Assembly (NCBI GenBank): GCA_049724395.1
Contig: JAUGWO010000174.1
Location: 1 to 47,668 of the forward strand
DNA length: 47,668 nt
From: Spongospora subterranea f. sp. subterranea
Taxonomy: Eukaryota > Endomyxa: Phytomyxea > Phytomyxea > Plasmodiophorida
Reading direction: 5' to 3'
The notes below the pieces were generated by a model. That model saw only the letters and a list, made by a program, of their open reading frames with translations. It did no database searches and was not told the DNA's origin. Below are positions 22,095 through 32,440 of this stretch, in pieces. Numbering within the stretch: the stretch's first letter is position 1; every line of letters begins with the position of its first letter. A program made the position numbers and the translations under genes.

Positions 22095-23225
22095 TCATGG
22101 GTTTGGCGAGATAGTCGCCTGGCGAAATAGTAAAGTCTGAGTAACCCTGGAATCGCTCACGAATCCGACGCAACCGCCTTTTGAAGAAAAAACAGCCGAC
22201 TTCAGTATGTCATAAGTACTATTCCATCTCGTCTCAACGTCCAGTTGCAGCGATACTGATTTTTTAGGCTGGCTCATGTCCTCGAAACTTTCTCGCAGTT
22301 TTGGCGAGTCGTTAATTTTCTTGGCGATATCTCGAATTCTGCCGATTGTAGCGTCCATTGCTGGAGCAGACTTAAACCACTTTTGACAGCGATCTGAAGG
22401 ACGTTCGCAAAGCAACGTATCAAAAAAACGGACGGTCCGTTGTTGCTCTGTTGTCATAATCATCGATGCTGACTCAGTGATACTAAGCGCCAGGGCATCG
22501 TCTCTGAATATTTTTTGACATGTTATTACTGGGGCCATTGCAGGATTGGTTGAAAGCATTATCCTAAGTGATGGTCCAGATGCAGTGCAACAGTTGTGGC
22601 GACATGTTTTTGACGGTTTCAGACAACGAAGCTGCGCAGTCTGAGGGTATATCAAAACCGATGATCACCGAGCCCAATTCTCAATCGTCATCTAAATAAT
22701 GTAGAGTTACGACCATATAGCCTATTTGATACATACATTCAAAGCCATCGATTCAATTGGAAGCTCTATTACCTCGTTTTGCGATTGAAGTCCACATATC
22801 GAATCCGCCCTTCTACAGCAGACTCTAGTTAAGCGCTCACTCGACCGCTTTGATTTTCCCAGCGCTTCATGATCCAGTTACGAATTGCGTTTCGAGAACG
22901 AAGTAAATAGCGGTCATTAAGTGCATTAGAGATTTGAATGAAGTCTGATTGATCTACAGAAGATTGCGAGTGATTGACTATCCAAATCGGTAAGCTTGAG
23001 GTCGGCATCAATCTTGCGCTGAGCATTCATGTTGGGACCGATTATCTTCCTTTGAGCCAGCTTTTCAACGGAAACTTTCAAAAACCCATCAGTTAGTTTC
23101 GCTTGATATGTTGTTGGATGGTGTTTCCCAGAATGCTTCTCGTTGAGATGCCGTAGGAAGTAAAAGTATTCTTGGTTTTCCAAAACTGAGAATCGGTTAA
23201 TCAGGTACAGGGAGCGTCCGGCAAA
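22095..23225 (-). mobile_element. hAT-superfamily DNA transposon remnant (N-terminal two thirds)
   Basis: Reading on the minus strand, an N-terminal BED-type finger half (YFYFLRHLNEKHSGKHHP, spaced H...H) is followed by SDFIQISNALNDRYLLRSRN (the hAT 'L...Y..PSR' segment). After a gap comes the core with KSVSLQLDVETRWNSTYDIL, a hallmark of hAT transposases. The upstream Cys pair of the BED finger is not visible. The frame is broken in several places, and the C-terminal dimerisation part is absent here; a candidate lies at 19331-19564. Terminal inverted repeats were not found. Confidence 0.85.
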
Positions 23226-23295
23226 AAACGTTTTATTATTGATAGAGCGTACTACTGTTCCATCATTCGAATGACTTAATCCGTATTCATTCCAA

Positions 23296-23653
23296 ATGAA
23301 TTTTCAATTCATGCCCGCCGGGCGGCACCGGCAAGGTTTGCGGCACGTAATGCCTTTCGCTGTTCGCTCATCGTGTCGTAACGATTGGTGCGGCGACATC
23401 CTGGTTGTCGCGTCCGCCACGCCTTGCGCTACCATTGTAAAAAGTTTTTGCGAGTTGCCTGCGGCGACGCATGATATTCGGACAAAAAAACGAGACATTA
23501 AAACAAATTGGAGGCGATAAACGATTTTCGATGTTTATCGCTTGAACAGCGAGACGGTCTCCGGATAGAATCTACTTTTTACATTTCTGTGCGAAGTAGA
23601 AAGAGGGATTTCTGTCGCCTGAGGGTCCCTCGCTTTCTTAGAGGCACGGCCCG
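23296..23653. other. GC-richer stretch of uncertain nature
   Basis: Open on both strands (plus 23296-23520; minus 23304-23498), with GC-rich runs around 23310-23420. It may be the continuation of the mariner-like remnant at 23654-23920; GRASKKARD at its right edge could be part of that element's second helix-turn-helix. No firm call is possible. Confidence 0.3.
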
Positions 23654-23920
23654 CTACTGCCGAAGAAATATCGACGTTTTTCTAATTTCTTCCACAACAT
23701 TTCTTGCGATGGAAGCAGCAACGCTTCCGGCGAACAAGGACTGATTTCCGCGGCGCCAAACTCGGCCAACCGTTCTCCAGTTTGTCCCGTGTTGGTCGGC
23801 TACGTTGGTAAAACTTCCCTTTGCAGGGTGCCCGTGGTTGTTGAGCATTGTCAAAGACGTTCTTAAATAGCGCGGCGTTGGTCGTTGTTCAGCATGAGCC
23901 CGGTTCTTATATTCGCCCAA
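23654..23920 (-). pseudogene. Mariner-like transposase N-terminal helix-turn-helix fragment
   Basis: The 88-codon frame contains KGSFTNVADQHGTNWRTVGR followed by VWRRG, which fits the 'G....A..F.V..RTV.RIW.R' helix-turn-helix pattern of Tc1/mariner-like transposases seen in oomycetes and fungi. No catalytic domain follows in frame. It belongs to a family different from the TA-flanked elements above. Confidence 0.6.
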
Positions 23921-24284
23921 CCCTATATTGAAAATGATTTGACAGCATATCTCATGACATGAACAGTGCCAGTAACGTATAGAGATTCAACGCGCCATCG
24001 TTGAACGAAGATAGAACAATAAAAAATCTGGCGATGTTGCTTCAAGTACACTACATATAAAACAAATAAACTGTTTGTTCGCCATCATGTAATTTGAATT
24101 CGTTTTTTTTTTTAAATTGACCTTAATCCGATGAAAAAACCCGATTCGACCAGTTGTTTGGAACGGAGGGAGTATTTACTGTATATCCGTTATTCTCAAC
24201 ACGTGCCATTCCAGTAACAAACAATGCCCAACTCTAGCGGGATATGAGCACACGGGGATAGACCTTGCATAATAATATTTTAAA

Positions 24285-24385
24285 GGTGGATAAGTTCAGA
24301 ATCGGGCGCTGTCGCACCAGGTGTTCTTCTGTACAATGTGCGCTGTAATTTTGGTGAATCAAGTCCCAGTACTCACGATGGCAAG
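24285..24385. repeat. Dispersed repeat, copy 2
   Basis: Similar over about 100 bp to 18830-18960 in the same orientation. Just upstream, 24180-24222 resembles 25511-25552: both read CCGTT.ATTC.CAACRCG.GC and then ATTCC..GTAACAAACAA. The region therefore holds several diverged duplicates. Confidence 0.65.
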
Positions 24386-24634
24386 AATGAATCGAACAAG
24401 TTGTAGATATGAAAGGGCCCCGATACCCATTGAGGCAGTTGCGAAACAGAAGAGAGAACAGTACCAGCGTTTACACTCGCGCAATGGCAAACCTGCCAAG
24501 TTCATGCTGCCACCAACGCTTCATCAGTAATAATGATTCATCTACAGGATCGCTATAATTATAGGAATAAATTGCCACAATTAGTAGAGAATCTAACACT
24601 CAATGCGAATCGAACATATCGTGATGGGTTCTGT

Positions 24635-24943
24635 TTATTGCCTTGATCGTCTTCGGCTTCGCAGGCGACGCCGCAGAACCCGACGAGCAGAATTGAATAG
24701 TGATCGCGAGTTCGTATCCATCCCGATCAGTATGAGGTCGTCGGTTGTAAGGTCGCTAATACAGTCCATAGTGATTTCTTCGTATAGAAAGAGCTCTATG
24801 AACTGCTCAAGCCCTGATTCGGTGAGAAAATCCTCCAACGACCTGGGCCTTATTCCTTCCTCAGAGGAAGCTCGACGATATGATTTATGACCACTCCCAG
24901 GGGATTGTTCCACCAAACGATCTGTGCCACGATTGGGTGCCAT
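24635..24943 (-). CDS. SAM-domain protein or exon
   Basis: A 102-codon frame with a sterile alpha motif of about 65 residues: RSLEDFLTESGLEQFIELFL, then MDCISDLTTDDLILIGM, then SLFNSARRVLRR. Spacing of the helices and the 'L..IGI' turn fit SAM domains, which mediate protein-protein or RNA contacts. A short basic tail (RRRLRSRRRSRQ) follows. It is probably one exon of a larger gene or a degraded duplicate, because a second SAM-like copy lies 250 bp away on the opposite strand. It differs from the SAM domain in the channel gene at 29416. Confidence 0.65.
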   Translation of the reverse strand: MAPNRGTDRLVEQSPGSGHKSYRRASSEEGIRPRSLEDFLTESGLEQFIELFLYEEITMDCISDLTTDDLILIGMDTNSRSLFNSARRVLRRRLRSRRRSRQ

Positions 24944-25186
24944 ACACTCTTCCAGATAGTGTTATGGAAATGACAAATGCCCATTGTAATTGGCCGATTG
25001 ATGATAGTCATCACTCAATCTCCCTCCGACTTGATCCTTCTGTCCATCTGAGGCAAGGCCAGCATTCGTTAACAATGCCTCAACTCAGTTCGACTTGCTG
25101 TTCTTTTGGGCGGTTGGTTCACTTACGCGATCAAATCTTTGGCAATTTTTACTTTATCTGACCCGCAAGACTAGTGTCGACCTTCG

Positions 25187-25330
25187 GCATACTATATGCG
25201 GAAAACATGGGAGGCGTTTCTAAACGAAGCAGGACTCGAGAAGTTCATGGAAATCTTTATATACGAAGAAATCAAAAATGGACTGTATTGCCGACTGTAC
25301 AACTTCAAACAACATTTAACAGCTTCAAAT
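25187..25330 (+). pseudogene. Second, broken SAM-domain copy in head-to-head orientation
   Basis: KTWEAFLNEAGLEKFMEIFI and the following YEEI align with the SAM domain at 24635-24943. A run of A residues then shifts the frame, after which MDCIADCTTS can be read in the other frame, matching MDCISDLTTD. The rest of the domain is lost. It is inverted relative to the first copy. Confidence 0.65.
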
Positions 25331-25807
25331 GAGAATGATTATGATGTGTCCGTCAATATAACGATATTGATATTGCGTTTAACTGGATGTGAAGAAGCAG
25401 AGATTATCGTCCCAGTCACACCGTGGTCACTGATGATGACTTCGTTGGAACGTGGAAGTATCTGAAGTGAAACGAAGCGGAACTCAGTGATACGGCCAAA
25501 TTATATTGTGGGTCGGCAATATATGACCGTTTATTCAACGCGCGCTATTCCTGTAACAAACAACCATAAGCTGGGGATGCACAAATGCGTCAATGCCGCG
25601 CAACACATCAAGCTCAAAATGCTGTAAAATTTTAAACAAATGGCTTTCCAGACGTCTTTAATACCTGCGGGCGGAGGAAAACGTCGTTAGTTCGAGAGTA
25701 TGTGGTATGATGTTCTGCACTAATATTGCGAAATGCGCTACGGAGTCCGTCACGACAAGCTCCACCTACTTCGTGATTGAAAAGTCACATTCAGGTCCGT
25801 TGCCACC

Positions 25808-26302
25808 ATGCCTCATTCGTTCGGATACCGAGCTCGGACACGCGATCTATTCGCTCGTAAGTTCCGTCAACATGGTCGCCTGAACCAGACAACCTATCTC
25901 CGTTCGATCAAAGTCGGCGATTTCGTCGATGTTGTTGGAAACGGTTCGGTCCAGAAAGGCATGCCCCATAAGTTCTACCATGGCAAGACCGGAAAGGTCT
26001 GGAATGTGACCCCCCGTGCTATCGGTGTCGTTATCAACAAGACCGTCGGCAACCGCATTATGGCCAAGAAGATCCATGTTCGTATCGAACACGCCCGGCC
26101 ATCTCGCTGCCAGGAGGATTTCAAGAAGCGGGTTGTTGCTAAGCAACAAGTTCAGGCTGCCAACAAGGTTAATGGTCAAGAAAAACTGCCCATGCCTGCT
26201 AAGCGTATGCCAGCTGGTTGCACCCCCGCTCACACTGTCAAGACAAAAAAGACCAAGGTCGAGTTGCTCCATGCTCAGACTCACGTCAGCTTCTACGTCT
26301 AA
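25808..26302 (+). CDS. RPL21: 60S ribosomal protein eL21
   Basis: An intronless 164-codon frame, the normal length for eL21. It starts MPHSFGYRARTRDLFARKFR and contains YLRSIKVGDFVDVVGNGSVQ, KGMPHKFYHGKTGKVWNVTP and HVRIEHARPSRCQEDF, all in family order. It is part of the large ribosomal subunit. Codon use is GC-richer than in most neighbours, as expected for a highly expressed gene. It is convergent with the UBX gene, with about 200 bp between their ends, and no operon-like linkage is expected. Confidence 0.97.
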   Translation: MPHSFGYRARTRDLFARKFRQHGRLNQTTYLRSIKVGDFVDVVGNGSVQKGMPHKFYHGKTGKVWNVTPRAIGVVINKTVGNRIMAKKIHVRIEHARPSRCQEDFKKRVVAKQQVQAANKVNGQEKLPMPAKRMPAGCTPAHTVKTKKTKVELLHAQTHVSFYV

Positions 26303-26498
26303 GAAATTAGAGGAAATACACTTTAACTGTTGATATTCAAATTTTTTATTTTACAGGATAGTGAATGTTTGTGTGGTTCATTAGAAAACTACTACATTAG
26401 GAGATAGCACTGCTCAAAATTACTTGTTGTCACGAATGTAAGAGATGACGGAAGTCGGCGATTATAAATATATACGACTGAAACTTTATTGCATGTGT

Positions 26499-27502
26499 TC
26501 ATTCAAATCGGACTATGACCTTCCCCGATGGGCAAAGGTTCAACTCTTGTAAGGTTCGATCATAATCTGCCTCCTGGAAAACGCGGAGATCTGCCGAGCT
26601 CAGACTGAATTCTTGCCCTTTTGCAATTGCTTGCGCTCTAAAGGCAACTTCAGCATATCATTTCGACTTGCCGATGCAATACCTCTCGTAAACCCATGCG
26701 AATATTATCCATAAGGTATCCGTTACGTTGAATTCGGCTGCTTCGACATTGTTATTGGGAAATTGGAACTGGATATAAGCTTTCGACGACGACGACGCTG
26801 GTGAAGGCTGGACAGGAGAGGGTGGCGGTGGAACGTTTGCGATATCTCCTTCATATTCGAAGAAGGCAGCGACAGCCGATTCCAAATTCCACTTAAACCT
26901 GAATCATGACTACAAGCATTATTAAACAGAAGCCTCAACAAAAAAAAATGTTCCGTTTGGTGATATAAAGTTGCTGCGTACCTTTCTAAGAACGAAACTC
27001 TAACCTTAAGGTCAGATTCAATCCCGACTACTCCGTCAAAGTGCCTTAAGATAATAGCCTTTTCCGCATTAAGGCTCCTCAATAAATGTTGATCTTGCTT
27101 TGCCCTATCCTCTTCCTGTTGCTTTCTTCTCAACTCCTCTTGCGCCAGCTGCGAAGCAGCCCTCGTAGCGGCAACTCTATCTTCCTCTTCCTTTTTAGCC
27201 CTCTCAACTGCCTCCCGCCTCATCCTGTTTTGCACATAGATCTCACGTTTTCTCTCTCGGGCTTCCAGTTCGCTTGCCATTTTGGTCTGCCGTAACTGGA
27301 TATGGTCTAGGACTCTCCTCTCGCTGCCAAACTGACTGGGAACGGGCGGCAATGGCGCCAGCAAACTTGGGTCAATTGCAATATCTACATCCTGTTGGAT
27401 ATCGTTCTCGCCATCGATCTGAACGGTCGAATAGACAGCGTGCACATACTGGGCCCGAATATCCGACGTGTGCCGCCTCAAAACAACATGATCTGACGAC
27501 AT
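26499..27502 (-). CDS. UBX-domain protein with coiled coil and UBA-like segment
   Basis: Three exons joined by introns of about 83 and 46 nt. The order is an N-terminal linker, a charged coiled coil (about residues 75-145, rich in REA/EEE/RKQQEE), a UBA-like helical bundle ending FKWNLESAVAAFFEYEGDI, a Pro/Ser linker (PPPPSPVQPSPASSSS), and a C-terminal UBX domain (AYIQFQFPNNN ... TLQELNLCPSGKVIVRFE). UBX domains dock on the AAA ATPase p97/Cdc48. The usual FPR loop tripeptide is not present (the equivalent place reads ADLRVFQEAD), so binding may be weak or altered. The UBA-like part follows rather than precedes the coiled coil, unlike UBXN1. The start at 27502 is the first Met of the long frame. 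Confidence 0.8.
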
Positions 27503-28134
27503 GAATCACCAACTAAATGACGGATAGCTGTATATGTAATACACTTATTCGAACTGGGATAATGGGATGGCCGCGCTACTGCGTGAATAACTGACATCGA
27601 TCGTTACGATGCGATGTTACACACGACACATGTAGCGTCTCATTGCTGGACGATTGTGAGATGGTCATGCAGTTGTAGGGTGAAGAAATCACATTTCATA
27701 AAGGCAGGACAGCGTTTCATGCCGATCGCTGTGTACTTGAAAGGTTCAGAATATGTCATCGCAACGCAATACAGTCCTCGACGAAGTCACACGACGTTTC
27801 GCATTGATCATCGCCGATTGTGAGATGATGCCAGTGAGAGGCTGATGAACTAGGTTTTGCAGAGGCAGACCGAGCGCTCACGCCTATTGTTGGTGTTGAG
27901 GGTTTTAGGATATTTTGGCGTGACGCAATACACGCGTCAACGAAGATGCCTAATTTGTTGGTGACACAACTGGCAATGCTTGGCATGCATTGAGTCAACT
28001 GCGTTAAACTTGAATTTAAACGATACACGAAGCCGTTTCAATTTTCATTCTTATATTTTACGAATAACAATCAACGAAAAGCTTTATTACTAGCTACTTA
28101 TTACCGTCTATCTACTAATCGAACATAAGTCACG
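27503..28134. other. Divergent promoter region, no recognised gene
   Basis: It lies between the UBX gene (minus) and the secreted-protein gene (plus). CGCAATACA followed by a 'TC.ACGAAG' motif occurs twice (near 27766 and 27929), a hint of a weak internal duplication. A 90-codon minus frame at 27756-28028 has no domain. Confidence 0.4.
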
Positions 28135-28473
28135 ATGATGAAACTACTGTTGATCTCAGCTGTTGCTCTATCAACTTTCACAGTTAACGCCGGTGATACT
28201 ATGGTTAATGTTGAACATGGTGATGGTCACGTCGATAACACCAATCGGGTTGGAGGAGGTGGCCTTGCCGAATTCGCGCGCCTGCATCATGATAAAATCC
28301 ACACTGGGAAGGGGCTATCCAACCTCCATGCTGCAGACGAATTCGGTGATTTCCACCGAGAAGATTTGGGCTTGGGTCAACACGAGAACATGTTGCACGA
28401 GACTGAATTTGCCCACCTACCCAGCCACGACTTAGAAGGCCACCACGGCGATGAACACCACAATCATCACTGA
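28135..28473 (+). CDS. Small secreted histidine-rich protein
   Basis: A 112-codon protein with a clear signal peptide (MMKLLLISAVALSTFTVNAG, cleavage probably after NA/G). The mature part of about 92 residues has no Cys, is acidic, and holds about 17 His, many in pairs, ending HHGDEHHNHH. This composition suggests metal (Zn, Cu or Ni) or pH-sensitive binding outside the cell. Secretion and small size also fit an effector or a wall-associated protein. I recognise no family. No intron is needed. Confidence 0.75.
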   Translation: MMKLLLISAVALSTFTVNAGDTMVNVEHGDGHVDNTNRVGGGGLAEFARLHHDKIHTGKGLSNLHAADEFGDFHREDLGLGQHENMLHETEFAHLPSHDLEGHHGDEHHNHH

Positions 28474-28670
28474 GTATTCGCTGAACAACGACCATAAAAA
28501 GCTCTTAATACAGCAACTTTACTTATCAGAAATTTTCATTTCGCAATTGTTTAATTCGCTCCTTTGATGGCGTGTTCAAAATCACTGCTGTAGTTTTAAT
28601 AGGACCCCCAATCTAAGTTAGCCCAAATTCTGGATTAAAGGAGCATAGATCGAATGATAATCATACGACT

Positions 28671-28946
28671 TTATATCATGGAATAGCCTCTGCCTGGGAG
28701 CTTCGCATCGGTCGATACCGATTGCGATAAATCAATCCAAATACAGGTCGAGCACTGATCTGGAGGGTTGAGTCGACATGCCCAGAACTTGCGACCATGA
28801 TTAGGATCGGGCTTCTTAGCAGCACGGGCGACGCATGGTAAGCGATGGCCATGACAGAGAGGCGTCACCGGTTGGTCCGGTCGTGATTCCCTGTTATTTC
28901 TGGCAGTCTTAGTTCTTGCAGGGCGGCTTGTTATTGTCCGGGACAT
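28671..28946 (-). CDS. GRF-type zinc-finger protein or terminal exon
   Basis: The frame contains PLCHGHRLPCVARAAKK, then PNHGRKFWAC, then CSTCIW: the GRF zinc finger (C..H...GxN.GR.F..C...C..F.W) with C/H/C/C ligands. The wording is closest to the C-terminal finger of APE2/APN2 nucleases. The exonuclease/endonuclease core of APE2 is not found upstream on this strand, so this is either a separate small protein or the end of a broken gene. The first ATG in frame is at 28946; the frame stays open further upstream to about 28988. Confidence 0.6.
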   Translation of the reverse strand: MSRTITSRPARTKTARNNRESRPDQPVTPLCHGHRLPCVARAAKKPDPNHGRKFWACRLNPPDQCSTCIWIDLSQSVSTDAKLPGRGYSMI

Positions 28947-29415
28947 TGAGACTTGGGTGTATTGTGACAGTCGCCATGCCGTACACACTACTCACAAAAC
29001 AAGGTTGTCCGGATGACGATCAGAGTTGCTGATTATGCAAAATATTTGCACAACCTTGAACAAAATTTCTCAAACCACCTCAATTTCGTCACCAGTTTTT
29101 GCACTGCAATATCGACACAAGGCTTTGCGGTCGTGTCTAACAAAGTCATTCCCGCGGTAAATCACTCAATCCCTTGATCTCCTGTTGATTTGCGACAGTG
29201 TTCATCTGAGGGTGAACGGTCCCCTGATCCTTAACTGCATGCCGCGATGTTCGTTACTACTGGCATCACCACATGACGCTCTGCTCGTGCCGTATCTCAT
29301 ATCCAGTGCTCCACGTTTCCCATTCGTTGTTAGGTCAATGGTACAGTCATAATCGACCCTTCCCCGTATCGCATTGGCAATACCGCTTGAGGATCATTGC
29401 GATCTATATGAACCA

Positions 29416-32394
29416 ATGGCACCCGCTGAATCGAGGCCGGAAAAGTGGGATGTTGATTTGGTGCAACAATGGCTTCGGTCCAAAGGCTTCTCTCAGTACT
29501 GCGTTCCTTTCATGCTGGAGGACGTTGATGGGCCAGAATTAGCAAAGATGACGAAGTTCGGTTTGATGCTCTTGGGGATTTCCGATACAAATCTACTTCG
29601 AGCTATTCAGTTATTGTTCAATGATAAGCCCAAGACGTTGCCAATGCCCATTTCTGATGCCAAGATTAACCTGCTGATAAAAGATCTGAATCGCACCATT
29701 GTCTGGTTGATTAATAGAGTCGGAAACTTATACGAGTTATCTCCATCAAAGTCAGTAATATGGCCGAGGCAGATCATTGGCACTAACGTTGAATAGGATT
29801 ACAGAATTACATCGAATGATAACGCCATCATCGCCAGTAAGACACTCAAATGAAGCAGGTGATCAGAACAACAACCATTGGCCTTTAGACTGAGCTGAAT
29901 CGAATTTAGGAGAATCCCCTGGTGCTGGAGACACGAAAGTTTCAGTTGACCATAAACCGCCGAAAATCAGTTTAAATGATTTTATTCAGGCAGATACTGT
30001 TGAGTTATTGGAGCGGTTTGTTAGCGGGGACACAGCCGACGACAAAAAAGATATTACCACATTGTCGCAATTGACTAGGGCTGCCGCGGAGGCGGCAGCA
30101 GCAAAAACTGGGGCACAAACAAAGGAATCAATATTCAACAGCGTTTTGAAAAAAAGGCGATTTGCTGAGGAAGCACGGTTAAAGTCTCGAAATTTGAGAT
30201 GGTCCACATTTGACTCTCCCAATAGGTTCGACATGAAATTAAAGTTCATCCGGCGTCATGATCGAATAATCTTACCGATTGCTTTGCGGAAAGATGATAG
30301 CGAAGAGGATTTAAAAGAGGATAAGCCCGAAAAGCCAAAACTTCCGTCAGGGAACACCTCAAAATACCTTTTATTGCCCACCGATCCGATACGCGGCCAG
30401 TTCGATCTGTTAATGATGTACAAATGGATGTCAATGTTTTCAAAATTTGCCCATTCAACCCTGGACATAGGTTGCTTGTCCTTTACTTCGCCATTACAAC
30501 GCCTATGAATCTTGCGTTCGGCGCAGGGCTTGACTCAAACATATATGTGGAAATGTCATTAAATTTCATCTTTGTAATCGATATAGTATCAAATTTTTTT
30601 ACCGCTTACACCATAGAAGAGGGCGATAAAGCTGGTAAGGTAGTCTTGTTACATCGTGTTCCGATAGTAATGCTAATCACTGAGTATGCAATAGTTGGAA
30701 ACAAGATATAGTTTAATTGCCAAGCGATATCTCGGTTGCTGGTTCTGGATTGATTGTGTAGCCACGGTTCCCATTTGATATGATTGTCACTGCGTCTGGT
30801 GGATCAAGCGGCGGTGGGCAATTAAACAAATTGATCAGACTGTTGCGAGGGTTTAAGTTGATGCGGGTAATGAAGATGTCGCGAATTGTTCAGCGAATCA
30901 TGAAGAGGATCAGGTAAACGCATCATGATCGTTTGCTCTTTTATCCATTTGACGTCGATGGTCAGGATTAGCTCTGCCGTTATTCGACTGATCAAAATAT
31001 TGGTAATGCTAATGTTCATGTGGCATTGTCTGGGCTGCTTCTATTGGATGATTGCTACCGCCGATGGATCTGCATCCGAATGGGGTCCATCAGATGAATT
31101 ACAACAGGCGCCGATATTCGAACAATATGTTCACGTAGAGCTCGAATTGTTTCGATTGGCAGTAGGTCATTTGAAACACTTTCACAGGCAATATTCTGGG
31201 CAGTCAATGCGACGATGACCGTTGGAACCAATATCCAACCAGATACCGAACTTCAAGTCTTTTACACTATCGTCGCTATATATTGTGGATTAGCATCTAA
31301 TGCTCTTGTTGTCGGATCTATCAAAAAGTCGATTGAAGATATGGACCTCGCTTCCAGAGTACGCTCAATCAGTTATATTCCTTTTTTGCGATGTTTTCAT
31401 TTTGAAATCTACATAGACGCATCGTCAAGACCTTGAGGACGTGTTCACCAAGCTGACCCTGTATGAGTGTCCAGTCCATTTAAAAAAAAAGATCATCGGG
31501 TCAGATTCTGAAGATTATTTAACTATGATCGTCAGGCTAATAGTCAATTTTCAGGTACTTTATGTACTTACAATCGCGGTACCTCGATTATACTTCTCGA
31601 GAAATGTTTGTCAATTTGCATCCTGTGTTGCGGGAGGACCTGCTTCTTGATCTCAATCAAAAGCTCATCAAGCAGGTTACAACTTACAATTTCTGTTGAT
31701 ATATCTTATGATCTGTTTTTGTCAATCATGGCAATTACAGGTGCCGATGTTTCGCGACCTTTCGCGTTTGTGTACCTTATCAATAATTGCGAAACTTCAT
31801 TCGAGAGTCTATCTGCCTAAAGAGTATATCGTAATCAAGGGAGATAAGGGCCTAGAGATGTTTTTTATAGTGAATGGGTTAGTAGAAAAATGTTCAGGTA
31901 TGTATAGAATGGATTTGGTGTTTCTGTTTTAATTCGCTGCAGATGGTGGCGCTCCAGCAGCTGTCCTTCGAGAAGGAGACTATTTTTGCGAAAATAACCT
32001 CATGACAGCGGAACGAGTCGCGTCGAATTTTAGGGCGTTGACTTATGTAGAAACCTGTGTACTGGACCGCAACTCATTCAAGCGTCTGTTGCAACAGTTC
32101 CCCTCGTTCGCTCTGACAATGCAACGGCACATGAAGCAGAATATGAGCAAGAAGAAATGGGCCAAGGTCGACCATGTTTATAGGCTGACCCGGCTGATGC
32201 ATAAGTTGGGGGGTGACGCCACCTTCTCGGAGGCGTTTACATCCTATAATCAAGGAACCAAAGCAGGCGAATGCGATTTCGAGATCGCCAAAGAGCTGTT
32301 GGGATCGGAAATTGTTGCCGCTTTAGCAGAGCCGTCTTTCGGTCCTGGATCAGAGGTTGGGCAATCACAAGAGGAATCTGGTCGCCGTTCATAG
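29416..32394 (+). CDS. SAM-domain cyclic-nucleotide-gated channel (CNG/HCN/EAG superfamily)
   Basis: A multi-exon gene. An N-terminal SAM domain (WDVDLVQQWLRSKGFSQYC ... LGISDTNLLRAIQLL) precedes a linker. Six membrane helices follow: S1 LLVLYFAITTPMNLAFG, S2 LNFIFVIDIVSNFFTAYT, S3 YLGCWFWIDCVATVP, S4 LIRLLRGFKLMRVMKMSRI with regular Arg/Lys, S5 ILVMLMFMWHCLGCFYWMIA, and S6 after the pore. The pore reads AIFWAVNATMTVGTNIQPDT: GTNI stands where K+ channels have GYGD. A C-linker (DLEDVFTKLTLYECPVHLKK) and a cyclic-nucleotide-binding domain (YLPKEYIVIKGDKGLEMFFI ... GDYFCENNLM ... RVAS) follow. One extra C near 30771 breaks the frame in the S3-S4 region, and the junction before the pore is hard to place, so it may carry sequencing errors or decay. 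Ion selectivity cannot be inferred safely. Confidence 0.85.
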
Positions 32395-32440
32395 AAAATA
32401 TATAATGGTTTTGTATAATGACAACGTGCCAGCAAGGCCA

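Noticed and set aside
28205-28495. 96-codon minus-strand frame opposite the secreted His-rich protein
   Set aside because: It is a shadow of a gene with a convincing signal peptide on the plus strand.
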